From contig JAALKR010000017.1 in assembly GCA_011087955.1 (NCBI GenBank), forward strand, positions 1 to 42,141: a stretch of DNA of 42,141 nucleotides, read 5' to 3'. A model generated the notes under the pieces. That model searched no databases. It was given only the letters and a program-made list of their open reading frames with translations, and had not been told where the DNA came from. This stretch comes from Oligoflexia bacterium. Its GTDB lineage: Bacteria; Bdellovibrionota; UBA1018; CAIPTA01; JAALKR01. Position numbers and translations under genes: made by a program. Shown one piece after another: positions 27,491-35,706 of the stretch (its first letter is position 1; each line of letters begins with the position of its first letter).

Positions 27491-27545
27491 ACTTACTTGT
27501 ACAATGTCACTTAACTTGTACAATATCAATTATTTGTACAATATC
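27491..27545 (-). repeat. Three tandem 18-19-base repeats abutting the cysS start
   Basis: On the coding strand the units are GATATTGTACAAATAATT (27528-27545), GATATTGTACAAGTTAAGT (27509-27527) and GACATTGTACAAGTAAGT (27491-27508), followed immediately by ATG. Each unit contains the perfect 8-base palindrome TTGTACAA. The array occupies the place where the Shine-Dalgarno should be. It could be an operator array, a translational control site, or a slippage-prone repeat. Confidence 0.85.
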
Positions 27546-27567
27546 GACCTGAAAGTATCATCTCACT

Positions 27568-28491
27568 TCAATAGAAGTCTCCCGCGCCACCCGCAGATCT
27601 TTCTGGGTCCGGCGTAAGCGCCTCAAAGCTAATATCGAAATAATAGGTCTTTCCTTTATGCTTGAACGGAAAACAAGCCGATTTATTGGCTGAAAGATCA
27701 ATTCCAGCCCCCCATCTATAACCCGGAATATCTTTAATCGTGTTGTAAACAAATTTCCGCTCCAGGTAGATTTCTGGACGTTTTCGCGGATCATTATCTC
27801 CTACTAGATTGCGGGTATAGTAGCGCCAGCCCATATGCCGATCGTTGCTCACAGTTAGCTTCCCTTCCTCATTTCGCTTAGCCGTCTCCAACTGTTCCGC
27901 AGTATGATAGGCCATGAGCAAAGTTGGGTCCGCCAAGTACATCTCGTATTGCCGTCCATAATCCTTCATTCCCAAGTAAACTTTCTTATAGCGCTCCATC
28001 AGAATATTAAAATGGTTATGACCCATATCGGAGAACATTACAGCGTCGACATAGCCTTGCTTAAGAGCAATCTCAATATGCCGAGTGACCGAACGAATGA
28101 AGCGCTTCGCCACATAGAGACTCCGCCCCGATTTCCGTGCCCATGGAATGCGAAACTCTTTTTTCTCCACATCATAGAAGGCCCGGTGTTTTAAGCGGCG
28201 TTTGCCCTCATAGACCACTTTATAGCGAGCCTTAAGTCCGGCAAAATCAACAACACCCTTAAAATCCTCCCAATAGAGAAATTTATCTTCCGGTCTTTCC
28301 GGAGTACAGTTGGCAAGAATATGCTCCCATTCGGCGTCCGAATAAGGCATGTCCAGACTCTCCCAATCGATATCTTCGATCTCTGGTGCCATAGTCAAAG
28401 CCATAGAGCGAATAGCTGCCTCGGCCTGCTCCATACCCATTACACCAATAATCAATGCCACCGATAAGACAAGAAATCCCCCTAACCTCAT
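27568..28491 (-). CDS. Exported protein of unknown function
   Basis: About 307 residues from the ATG at 28491, preceded by GGGAGGGGG. A TTG-type start at 28527 would add 12 residues before the signal peptide and is less likely. The signal peptide is MRLGGFLVLSVALIIG through about AEA. The mature part has many Tyr, Lys and Arg residues and a MGHNHFNILMERY stretch. Near the C-terminus is a segment (GAGIDLSANKSACFPFKHKG) followed by TYYFDISFEAL. I do not recognise a family. The two Cys (CTPERPED near residue 60 and SACFPF near 275) might form a disulfide. It lies 77 bases upstream of cysS on the same strand. Confidence 0.7.
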   Translation of the reverse strand: MRLGGFLVLSVALIIGVMGMEQAEAAIRSMALTMAPEIEDIDWESLDMPYSDAEWEHILANCTPERPEDKFLYWEDFKGVVDFAGLKARYKVVYEGKRRLKHRAFYDVEKKEFRIPWARKSGRSLYVAKRFIRSVTRHIEIALKQGYVDAVMFSDMGHNHFNILMERYKKVYLGMKDYGRQYEMYLADPTLLMAYHTAEQLETAKRNEEGKLTVSNDRHMGWRYYTRNLVGDNDPRKRPEIYLERKFVYNTIKDIPGYRWGAGIDLSANKSACFPFKHKGKTYYFDISFEALTPDPERSAGGAGDFY

Positions 28492-28759
28492 CTTCAACCC
28501 CCTCCCAGAGCTCAAATAACTAGGCACACCATCTAAATTGTTGGGAGTGAGCTATCGAGCTTTGCATCGTGAGTCAAGAAGGCTCTCCTCTTTTCATAAG
28601 GCCAACTTATTCCTTACCTAGATATTTTTTATATAGTCTCGTCTATTTTGGAAGCTAGTCGCTTATGCTAGGGTTAGCACATGCAGATCGCCCGGTTGCG
28701 AAAAATTGTTGCTGATTTATTTCAACCCAATCGAGCGCTTTAAAGAAGGGCTTTTCCTT

Positions 28760-29089
28760 TTGGCAAAACGCAAAAAAATCTACTCCCTTGTCGTCTACGT
28801 TCCGGAAGCAGATGCGGAATCTTTGAAAGAAGCACTTTTTGCCGCCGGGGCTGGCCGAATTGGCAACTATGAAGCTTGCGTCTGGCAGACTCTGGGCACT
28901 GGGCAGTTTCGCCCTTTATCCGGCGCAAATCCGACCCTTGGCGAAGTTGGCGAGATTGAGAAAGTGCAAGAGTTGCGAGTTGAAATGGTTTGCGCTCTGG
29001 AGCATTTGGATGTGATTGAACGTGCATTACACGAAGCTCATCCTTATGAGACTCCCGCCTACTATTTTCACACAGTCGAAAGTGCCTAG
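28760..29089 (+). CDS. Small NIF3-insert/YqfO-like (CutA-fold) protein
   Basis: About 109 residues if it starts at TTG 28760; a TTG at 28706 would give 127. The sequence AGAGRIGNYEACVWQTLGTG, then RPLSGANPTLGEVGE, and the end HPYETPAYYFHTV match the PII/CutA-like domain that is inserted in NIF3-family proteins and also occurs alone. The standalone form is about 100-110 residues, which fits the TTG 28760 start; AAGAAGGG lies about 10 bases before it. No NIF3 core domain is encoded nearby. Function in this family is not established. It is divergent from the exported-protein gene across about 215-270 bases that hold no other gene. Confidence 0.75.
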   Translation: MAKRKKIYSLVVYVPEADAESLKEALFAAGAGRIGNYEACVWQTLGTGQFRPLSGANPTLGEVGEIEKVQELRVEMVCALEHLDVIERALHEAHPYETPAYYFHTVESA

Positions 29090-29191
29090 ATACTGCAGGC
29101 GTTTGCCAATATAACCCACCAGTGATATCCCTTTAGAGTGACCCGTAGAGACATTAAAGACGATTCATAGAGATATTTCAGGGAGAAATAC

Positions 29192-30265
29192 ATGTTAAAT
29201 TTTGGCCAAATCACTAGTAGACTGGGCGACGACGCTTCGACTTTACTAGAATTTAATGACCCAAAAATTCTAAAAAGTAGTCTAACTCTGCCTGGTTCCG
29301 ATTTTGTTGACCGAATTTTTCAGCAAAGTGATCGACCGATAAATGTGTTGAAATCGCTCCAGTCGCTTTTTGGAGCAGGTCAATTAGCTAATACTGGTTA
29401 TCTTTCCATTCTTCCAGTGGACCAAGGAATCGAGCACTCCGCAGGAGCCTCATTTGGAGCGAACCCAGAGTATTTTGACCCGGAGAATATTTGTAAACTA
29501 GCCTTAGAAGGCGGCTGTAATGCAGTTGCGACTACGCTTGGAAATTTAGGCATCGTAGCTCGCAAATATGCTCATAAAATCCCGTTCGTTTTGAAAATCA
29601 ATCATAATGAGCTTTTGAGCTACCCAAACACATTTGATCAAGTGATGTTTTCAACAATCAAGCAGGCGAAGGATCTGGGGGCAACTGCCGTTGGTGCAAC
29701 GATTTATTTCGGTTCTCCAGAAAGCTCACGACAAATCATGGAAGTTAGCCAGGCCTTTGCAATGGCCCATGAAGAGGGAATGGCGACAATTCTTTGGTGC
29801 TACACACGAAATTCTGGTTTTAAATTGAATGGTGTGGACTACCATACTTCTGCTGATTTAACAGGCCAAGCAAACCACCTTGGTGCAACTATTGAAGCTG
29901 ACATTGTTAAGCAGAAACTGCCTGAACTAAATCGTGGATACGAAAAGATCAATAAGCAAAAAGGCTCTTTCGGCAAATATTCACCAAAAATGTACGATAA
30001 GATCTCCTCGGATCACCCAATTGACTTAACTCGCTATCAAGTGGCGAACTCCTATATGGGTCGTGTAGGTCTAATCAACTCTGGTGGACCAAGCGGAAAG
30101 AATGATATGACCGATGCAATCAAGACTGCCGTAATTAACAAGCGTGCAGGCGGCATTGGCTTAATTTCTGGACGTAAGGCTTTCCAAAAGCCGATGAGAG
30201 AAGGAGTTGAGCTATTGAATGCAATTCAAGATGTGTATCTATGTGAGGATATTACGATTGCATGA
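29192..30265 (+). CDS. fbaB: Class I fructose-bisphosphate aldolase (archaeal/DhnA type)
   Basis: 357 residues, metal-independent aldolase that splits fructose-1,6-bisphosphate through a lysine Schiff base. The signature [18 protein letters not shown] is the phosphate/active-site loop of the DhnA/FbaB group. Later [14 protein letters not shown] and the phosphate-binding [11 protein letters not shown] and [12 protein letters not shown] are intact. GGGAGA precedes the ATG. No strong promoter was seen in the 102-base gap upstream. The gene ends only 5 bases from the stop of the convergent trmB. It works in glycolysis or gluconeogenesis; growth on amino acids would favour the latter. Confidence 0.93.
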   Translation: MLNFGQITSRLGDDASTLLEFNDPKILKSSLTLPGSDFVDRIFQQSDRPINVLKSLQSLFGAGQLANTGYLSILPVDQGIEHSAGASFGANPEYFDPENICKLALEGGCNAVATTLGNLGIVARKYAHKIPFVLKINHNELLSYPNTFDQVMFSTIKQAKDLGATAVGATIYFGSPESSRQIMEVSQAFAMAHEEGMATILWCYTRNSGFKLNGVDYHTSADLTGQANHLGATIEADIVKQKLPELNRGYEKINKQKGSFGKYSPKMYDKISSDHPIDLTRYQVANSYMGRVGLINSGGPSGKNDMTDAIKTAVINKRAGGIGLISGRKAFQKPMREGVELLNAIQDVYLCEDITIA

Positions 30266-30270
30266 ATAAA

Positions 30271-30933
30271 TTAGTGTGGATGGGGAGTGGGCGCCGTGCA
30301 ATCCTCCGCACTCCAGCCCACTGGCTTCGCAGCCATTAGATTCCAGCAGTCTTCCCCACGCTCCAAATATTTTTTTTCAAAATGCGTACGTGGCTCTTCC
30401 CCAGACTCCACTTTGCGATCTTCTTCTAGAGTCAGATTCCAGTGGTGCTGAAAATATTTCTTTGCTTCAAGGTGGTGTTCCTTAATGTTTGTCGCCATAG
30501 AAATTGTACCTCCATCCTGCAAGGATTCGATCACAAACTGCATAAAAGGCATGGTGTACCAACGACGATTTTTCGGAAACGGGTTGGGATAGAGAAAGAA
30601 ATAACGTCCCACTGACTTTGGTGGAATGTGATGTACGATCCAAATTAACGCATCTGAATGTATGGGAATCAAATTTTTTCCCATCTTATTCCCGTGAATC
30701 CGACTTAAAAATTTTGCAAATCGCTTGTGCGTACGCTCGATTGCAATCATGGTGTGATTGGGAAAACGATTGGCGTATTGAATTGAGTGGTATCCCGCAC
30801 CGCAACCCACTTCAATATCGTACGGCGGTTCCGGCAATTCAACTTCTGGAAACTCCTCTGACCTGGGGACCTTATTTGGATCAAAGGTACGAATCTGCTT
30901 CGTCTCTGTACCTTGCTTTGCTTCTACATTCAT
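30271..30933 (-). CDS. trmB: tRNA (guanine-N7)-methyltransferase
   Basis: 220 residues from the ATG at 30933; a TTG at 30969 would add 12 residues but sits directly on its AGAGG. It methylates G46 in the variable loop of tRNAs. SAM-binding motif I is YDIEVGCGAGYHSIQYA, and the acidic end of beta-2 is MIAIERTHKRF. The TrmB signature is FLYPNPFPKNRRW in place of the common FPDPWPKKRH. The C-terminal HFEKKYLERGEDCWNL corresponds to the tRNA/SAM-contacting TxFExR motif. The gene lies 42 bases after the HD-GYP gene on the same strand. Confidence 0.88.
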   Translation of the reverse strand: MNVEAKQGTETKQIRTFDPNKVPRSEEFPEVELPEPPYDIEVGCGAGYHSIQYANRFPNHTMIAIERTHKRFAKFLSRIHGNKMGKNLIPIHSDALIWIVHHIPPKSVGRYFFLYPNPFPKNRRWYTMPFMQFVIESLQDGGTISMATNIKEHHLEAKKYFQHHWNLTLEEDRKVESGEEPRTHFEKKYLERGEDCWNLMAAKPVGWSAEDCTAPTPHPH

Positions 30934-30975
30934 GATGGGGTTTGTAACAGTAAAGCAACGCGTGACCAACCTCTA

Positions 30976-32412
30976 TTATGATGTTCTCACATACTCACTG
31001 ACAATTAGATCTAGAACCTTTTGGAAGTTGCCCCTCAAATAGTGCTTTTTATGGGTAGCAACAAATTCTTCTAACGTTCCTTCATGTTGTTTGTGTGAAA
31101 GCATAAAGTGAGCTAAGTCATGGCTAATAATGAAAATACAAGAGAGATAGCCAATATGCATGTGCATTAAGCCTCGCGGAAAACCTGAACCATCTGTTCG
31201 CTCGTGGTGTTGGTTGATAATTACGTCTACATCTGCTGGAATTCTCTTCATTTGATAAACAAGATTAGAGGCATCCATTGGGTGATTGCGGAATGCTTTC
31301 ACTTCTTCGTCAGTGAACTCTAATTTTCGTTCCTCTAATTCGTCTAAAGACTGCACTGCCGCAAGGCTATCATTCGTCAAGGTTATGTCATGCATGAAGG
31401 CAGCTAGTGTGAGTTTTTCATAGGTAGCCGAAGATTGCCAACTCATGCCAGCGGAAATAGCGCAAGCAAGGTGCGCTGTTAGCATCGAATGAGAGGAAAT
31501 ATAATGCCCTTTATTATCCTTTAATCGCTCTAGGATTTTTTTCAGTTCCGGTTGGAACCCCATAGATTTTACCGTAACCATTACCGCTGTTCGTGCAACT
31601 TCCTTTAATTCTTCTGTAAGAGAGGCGCGTTGTAAAAGTTCCTGCACAGTTTCGTACGCCTCACTTACTGCCACATCTGCTTCCTCAATCGTGATATCCG
31701 ATTTAGCTATCAAAGCATCAAGATCACTTTGAAACTTCCCCAGGAACTCACTAGTTTCATCTTTTTTCAAAAATAAATACTCTACACCCTTTTTACTGTA
31801 GTATTTTTGTAAATCATCTTGGTCAAAAGTTTCTCCCTCTGGGAAAATTTTTACGTACTTCTTTTCCGAAAGGCGAATATAAATATCGCTTGTTAGGGGC
31901 GAAATCCTAATCAAAAGCGGCGTGCGAATTGGGCAATAGATATCATCCAAGGTACCAGTCTGAGGCCGAGCTACTGTAATTTCACGGTCGACCATTAACG
32001 TCCGTAATCTTTCTTTTAAGCTTTCAACAACATCCTCGTCTACCACGTAAGTATGGATGCCAGAAGTATCCTGCTCCATCACATTCTCAGCGCGAGCCTT
32101 ATTCCATACAATCAATTCGGCCTTATCATCATGTTCCTTCAGCCAATTAATTATATTCAAAATATCCGCTTCGTAGGCACAAAAAACTGCATCGAAGTGA
32201 GTTTTACCGTCCAACGCCAAAATTGCAGCCTCGTCTGCACTCGCCTTTTTTAGAAGCTCTAAAGCCTTTTTATTAGCCTTAAATTGTTCTAGCTTCTCAA
32301 TACCTTCCTGGCAGCTACTCGCATCAATGATCTGCATATCCATCTCTGCCTGCAAGCCAAATCGAATCATGTCTCGAGTGTAAGACTCTCTGTCAATTAG
32401 GAGTAGGTTCAT
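30976..32412 (-). CDS. HD-GYP-type phosphodiesterase with degenerate receiver domain
   Basis: About 478 residues from the ATG at 32412; a GTG at 32451 is an alternative. Residues about 1-140 fold like a response-regulator receiver (MNLLLIDRES start), but the phosphoacceptor strand reads FDAVFCAYEAD, with no Asp at the usual position. A middle beta segment (SDIYIRLSEKKYVKIFPEG and following) is of a kind seen before HD-GYP domains. The HD domain has FMHDI (341-342 HD), RNHP (about 375-378) and HHERTDGSGFPRGL (402 on), a GFP variant of the GYP motif. It probably hydrolyses c-di-GMP or a related dinucleotide, or senses it. It is cytosolic. It is divergent from the glycosyltransferase gene and upstream of trmB. 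Confidence 0.85.
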   Translation of the reverse strand: MNLLLIDRESYTRDMIRFGLQAEMDMQIIDASSCQEGIEKLEQFKANKKALELLKKASADEAAILALDGKTHFDAVFCAYEADILNIINWLKEHDDKAELIVWNKARAENVMEQDTSGIHTYVVDEDVVESLKERLRTLMVDREITVARPQTGTLDDIYCPIRTPLLIRISPLTSDIYIRLSEKKYVKIFPEGETFDQDDLQKYYSKKGVEYLFLKKDETSEFLGKFQSDLDALIAKSDITIEEADVAVSEAYETVQELLQRASLTEELKEVARTAVMVTVKSMGFQPELKKILERLKDNKGHYISSHSMLTAHLACAISAGMSWQSSATYEKLTLAAFMHDITLTNDSLAAVQSLDELEERKLEFTDEEVKAFRNHPMDASNLVYQMKRIPADVDVIINQHHERTDGSGFPRGLMHMHIGYLSCIFIISHDLAHFMLSHKQHEGTLEEFVATHKKHYLRGNFQKVLDLIVSEYVRTS

Positions 32413-32450
32413 ATACCCATTCTCGTCGTTCTTACAAAAAAGGTCAAACA

Positions 32451-32471
32451 CTTGAAACTTGAAACTTGAAA
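32451..32471. repeat. Three 7-base repeats (CTTGAAA) between divergent genes
   Basis: CTTGAAA occurs three times head to tail at 32451-32457, 32458-32464 and 32465-32471, in the 81-base gap between the HD-GYP gene and the glycosyltransferase gene. TTGAAA resembles a -35 hexamer, but the only TATATA downstream (32484-32489) is too near the glycosyltransferase start codon to make a normal promoter. Confidence 0.8.
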
Positions 32472-32493
32472 ATCCTTACGCCATATATACCCT

Positions 32494-33732
32494 ATGAGTT
32501 TTACCTGTGTAGTTTTAGCCTACATCTGGCCGGAGCTAGACGCTTCGGCGGCGAGCACGCGAACAGCAAACCTGCTGAAATGCTTGCTAGAACAAGGCTA
32601 CAGAGTAGAACTCTGGTCCCACTCTAAGGAAAGCTGCTGGACTGAGTATTGGCAAAAAAAAGGAATTCCCTGCCGCCCAATCTCCCTAAACTGCGACAGT
32701 TTTGACCACATAATTCGAGAGACAGATCCAGAAATTGTGGTTTTTGACCGTTTCATCATGGAAGAGCAGTTCTCTTTTCGAGTTATGGAAAATTGCCCTA
32801 ATGCTATCCGAATTTTAGATACTCAAGACTTACACTTCTTACGTCATCATCGTGAGCAAATCACTAAACAAACCAAGAAAATGGCTCGCCCTACCAATTT
32901 ATTGGATCTGTCTGATTTATCCATAGACACCTATGCTCGCTTGTTGCGAGAAATCGCCTCTATTTATCGCAGTGATTTTAGCCTCATAATTTCCAAAGCG
33001 GAAATACAGCTACTGCAAAACTCCTTCAATATCCCGAACGACAAGCTTTGCTATATGCCTATCTGTACAAATCCTTCAACAGATATTAAGGATTTTACAC
33101 AACGAAAAGACTTCGCCTCCTTGGGAAATTTTCGACACCATCCCAATCTAGAGGCTAGCCTATACCTAATTCAAGAGCTATGGCCACAGATTCGAAGGCA
33201 AAATCCTAAAGCCAAGCTCCACTTAGCTGGAGCCTACGCTCCGAAAGAAATTCTGGAAATTGCCTCGAAGGACACAAGTATTAAATTTCATGGACAAACT
33301 CCATCGGCAACAACTTTTCTGTCTAATAAAATTGCCCTACTTGCACCTTTGAAATTTGGGGCTGGGATCAAAGGAAAAATATTGGACGCTTGGTCCGTTG
33401 GCACCCCTGTACTCACGACTACTATCGGTGCCGAAGGGTATCCTAAGACATTTGGCGGCGCCATCGAAGATGACCTGAGCAAATGGCCTAAGCTCTGTCA
33501 TCGCTTTCTTTCAGAGAAAATTTTCTGGGAAGAAAACTCCAACCGGTCCTTAGACAACACTCTCGCGGAGTTTTCAGCTACAACTCACTTTCCAAATTTG
33601 ATTCAAAAAATTACGCAAACCCGCGCCAAGATAAACGACATTCGCAGAGATGACCTAGTTGGAGCTCTACTCTGGGAAGCGCAAAATCGTTCCACCAAAT
33701 TTTTCTCGCGTTATTTGCAATTAAAAAACTAG
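32494..33732 (+). CDS. Glycosyltransferase, GT4-like fold
   Basis: 412 residues with the two-domain GT-B layout. The N-terminal half opens with VVLAYIWPELDASAASTR, and the C-terminal donor-binding half has SLGNFRHHPNLEAS, KLHLAGAYAPKEI, and the typical LAPLKFGAGIKGKILDAWSVGTPVLTT, where conserved Lys and Gly residues bind the sugar nucleotide. No membrane segment is seen. Donor and acceptor cannot be told. It stands alone on the plus strand, not in a polysaccharide cluster. No clear Shine-Dalgarno precedes the ATG at 32494. Its stop codon overlaps that of the O-methyltransferase gene in the shared tetranucleotide CTAG. Confidence 0.85.
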   Translation: MSFTCVVLAYIWPELDASAASTRTANLLKCLLEQGYRVELWSHSKESCWTEYWQKKGIPCRPISLNCDSFDHIIRETDPEIVVFDRFIMEEQFSFRVMENCPNAIRILDTQDLHFLRHHREQITKQTKKMARPTNLLDLSDLSIDTYARLLREIASIYRSDFSLIISKAEIQLLQNSFNIPNDKLCYMPICTNPSTDIKDFTQRKDFASLGNFRHHPNLEASLYLIQELWPQIRRQNPKAKLHLAGAYAPKEILEIASKDTSIKFHGQTPSATTFLSNKIALLAPLKFGAGIKGKILDAWSVGTPVLTTTIGAEGYPKTFGGAIEDDLSKWPKLCHRFLSEKIFWEENSNRSLDNTLAEFSATTHFPNLIQKITQTRAKINDIRRDDLVGALLWEAQNRSTKFFSRYLQLKN

Positions 33733-34397
33733 TCGACCTTCATTCCGACTAACATTCCCTCTCCCGTCGGCAACATCGTTGCACGAAAGTCTGGGTGGCG
33801 CGCTACCGCTACATTAAAGGCATCTAACTGCTCTGCAACCTTTTTAGAATTTGGATGATCAAATTTTTTTTGGTGAATAGTGCCGAAGGCAAAGCAGTTA
33901 TCCCCAATTATCATGCCCCCCTTCTTTAGATTCTTTGTGGCCCAATCAAAGTAGTTCGCATAATTTCCCTTATCCGCATCAATAAAAACCAAATCGAAGG
34001 GACCATCGGGTGCAATCCTATCCAGTGAGCTTAGAGCATCTCCCTCTATAACCTCAACGCACTCAGATAGACCAGCTGCTTTAAAGTTCTCTCTAGCAAC
34101 GGTCACACACTGGGGGTCCTTTTCCAGGGTAACCAGTTTCCCGCCTGAACCTGCTCCCCGCATGAGAGCAATCCCGGAATAACCGGCTAAAGTTCCCACC
34201 TCAACTAGCTTTTTTGCCCCAGAAATTCGAACTAGCATTTCTAAATGCAACGCATCCATGGAACATACTTGAATCTCTGGCAACCCTTCTGCCTTAGCTC
34301 TTTCCCGAGCCGATATAAGTACCGTATCCTCAGGCACAAACGTTTGCTCGACATAATCAGCAATTTCTAGATTGCTTTGGGCGTAGCTTTTTCGCAT
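33729..34397 (-). CDS. SAM-dependent O-methyltransferase (catechol-OMT-like family)
   Basis: 222 residues from the ATG at 34397 (AAAGG 9 bases upstream); the open frame runs further to 34451 without a better start. The family is PF01596. Motif I is KKLVEVGTLAGYSGIALM, the acidic residue after beta-2 is LVTLEKDP, and the metal/SAM region is FDLVFIDADKGNYANYFDW, with a further metal ligand in GGMIIGDN. Such enzymes methylate small hydroxylated compounds using a divalent metal; the substrate cannot be predicted. It is cytosolic. Its end overlaps the glycosyltransferase gene by 4 bases, and it is divergent from the thiol-protein gene across about 83 bases. Confidence 0.9.
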   Translation of the reverse strand: MRKSYAQSNLEIADYVEQTFVPEDTVLISARERAKAEGLPEIQVCSMDALHLEMLVRISGAKKLVEVGTLAGYSGIALMRGAGSGGKLVTLEKDPQCVTVARENFKAAGLSECVEVIEGDALSSLDRIAPDGPFDLVFIDADKGNYANYFDWATKNLKKGGMIIGDNCFAFGTIHQKKFDHPNSKKVAEQLDAFNVAVARHPDFRATMLPTGEGMLVGMKVD

Positions 34398-34480
34398 CAC
34401 ATAAACCTTTCTATGCCTATATTCCGTGGCCATACTAAATCCTACTTGCAACCAACGCTCAGCTTGCTAGAGTGGGCTCC

Positions 34481-35065
34481 ATGGCTAAAACACCTTCAAC
34501 TATGTTGGCCCTTGGTACTGCGGCACCATCTTTTAAACTACCAGACACAGATGGGAAAAGCCGCAGCATCGAGGATTTTAAAAATCAATCCCTGCTACTG
34601 GTTGCGTTTATATGTAACCATTGTCCGTTTGTCATTAACATTAAAAGAGAGTTTTCGAGTTTTGCCAAGGAGTACGGCGAGAAAGGCCTCGCCGTTGTTG
34701 CGATAAACTCCAATGATGTCTCCAAATACCCTGATGACAGCCCGGGGAAAATGGCCGAAGACAAACAAGAGTTTGCTTACAGCTTTCCGTATCTTTTTGA
34801 TGAGGACCAGTCTGTGGCTAAAGCTTATAATGCCGCCTGCACTCCGGATTTTTACCTCTTCGATAAGGACCGTAAGCTCATTTATCGTGGACGATTTGAT
34901 GGCTCAAGCCCGAGCAATAATACCCCTCCTTCCGGGGAAGATATGCGCAAGGCAGTGGAGCTAGGACTGAAGGGGGAACTTGTTCCAGAAAGCGAGCAGG
35001 TTGCTAGTATCGGTTGTAATATTAAATGGAAATCGGGAGCGGAACCAAGGTACTTCTCTCACTAG
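34481..35065 (+). CDS. Thioredoxin-fold peroxiredoxin-like protein
   Basis: 194 residues from the ATG at 34481; a GTG at 34472 would add three. It belongs to the AhpC/TSA-like group with LGTAAPSFKLPDTDGK at the start and LLLVAFICNHCPFVINIKRE, whose CNHC (about Cys45 and Cys48) is a CxxC pair. GLAVVAINSND and the cis-Pro region AACTPDFYLFD follow, the latter adding another Cys. No signal peptide is visible, so it is probably cytosolic. The family is widespread and poorly studied, and a thiol-disulfide or peroxide role is likely. The next gene, pdxT, is convergent, 14 bases away. Confidence 0.85.
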   Translation: MAKTPSTMLALGTAAPSFKLPDTDGKSRSIEDFKNQSLLLVAFICNHCPFVINIKREFSSFAKEYGEKGLAVVAINSNDVSKYPDDSPGKMAEDKQEFAYSFPYLFDEDQSVAKAYNAACTPDFYLFDKDRKLIYRGRFDGSSPSNNTPPSGEDMRKAVELGLKGELVPESEQVASIGCNIKWKSGAEPRYFSH

Positions 35066-35079
35066 TGTGCAGACACTTA

Positions 35080-35706
35080 CTAGTAGACATGCTCGCTAGC
35101 ACACCCATGCCCGCTCATACTTGTACAGAGGTCCACAAACTTCTGATGAAAGAATATGGAATCGCACAGCTCTGGGTGGAAACTCGTAATGCTATGAATT
35201 CCGTCTTTCAAGCTAACCGGCTGACCGTCGCAAATCCCCTGCACTTCCACCCCATTATCCCAGGATAAAAAATATGGCGCCCGAATAAAGGGTACGTTTA
35301 AAATTACCTCCGTATTAGAATTAACATCATTCTCAGAGTAATCGATTCGCCCCCGGAAACTCTCCAATTGCCGCCCATAGGAATTCCGCTCTACATTCGC
35401 TCGAACGAGACCTAGAGATAATTGATGCGTCCCCCAACCCCTCGAAACCTCTTTCGCCATCAAGATCGAGCCTGCACAAATTCCCCAAAAAGGAATCTTC
35501 TTAGCTAACTCATGTAAAGGCTTCTCTAAATTAAAGAGTCGCACAAGGTACGCCATAGTAGTGCTTTCGCCGCCAGGCAGAATCAGACCATCTAACCCTT
35601 GCAGATTCTCTTGCTTACGAATGCGCTTAACCCCAACCCCAAGACCTTGGAGCTTTTCAATATGTGGCTCTACACAACCCTGTAGGGCTAAGACTCCGAT
35701 TACCAA
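35080..35706 (-). CDS. pdxT: Pyridoxal phosphate synthase, glutaminase subunit
   Basis: 208 residues, class I glutamine amidotransferase that supplies ammonia to Pdx[16 protein letters not shown] is the usual start. The oxyanion/binding loop [10 protein letters not shown] follows, with nucleophile Cys77 in [11 protein letters not shown] and His177 and Glu179 in TSFHPEL. The start is TTG, overlapping the pdxS stop by 7 bases with GAGG close upstream, so pdxST are translationally coupled. The C-terminal 15-20 residues are somewhat longer than usual and carry two extra Cys. Confidence 0.95.
   Translation of the reverse strand: MVIGVLALQGCVEPHIEKLQGLGVGVKRIRKQENLQGLDGLILPGGESTTMAYLVRLFNLEKPLHELAKKIPFWGICAGSILMAKEVSRGWGTHQLSLGLVRANVERNSYGRQLESFRGRIDYSENDVNSNTEVILNVPFIRAPYFLSWDNGVEVQGICDGQPVSLKDGIHSITSFHPELCDSIFFHQKFVDLCTSMSGHGCASEHVY

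Noticed and set aside
32484-32489. TATATA as -10 box for the glycosyltransferase gene
   Set aside because: It is only 4 bases before the ATG, so the transcript would begin inside the gene, and spacing to the TTGAAA copies is 12 or 19 bases.
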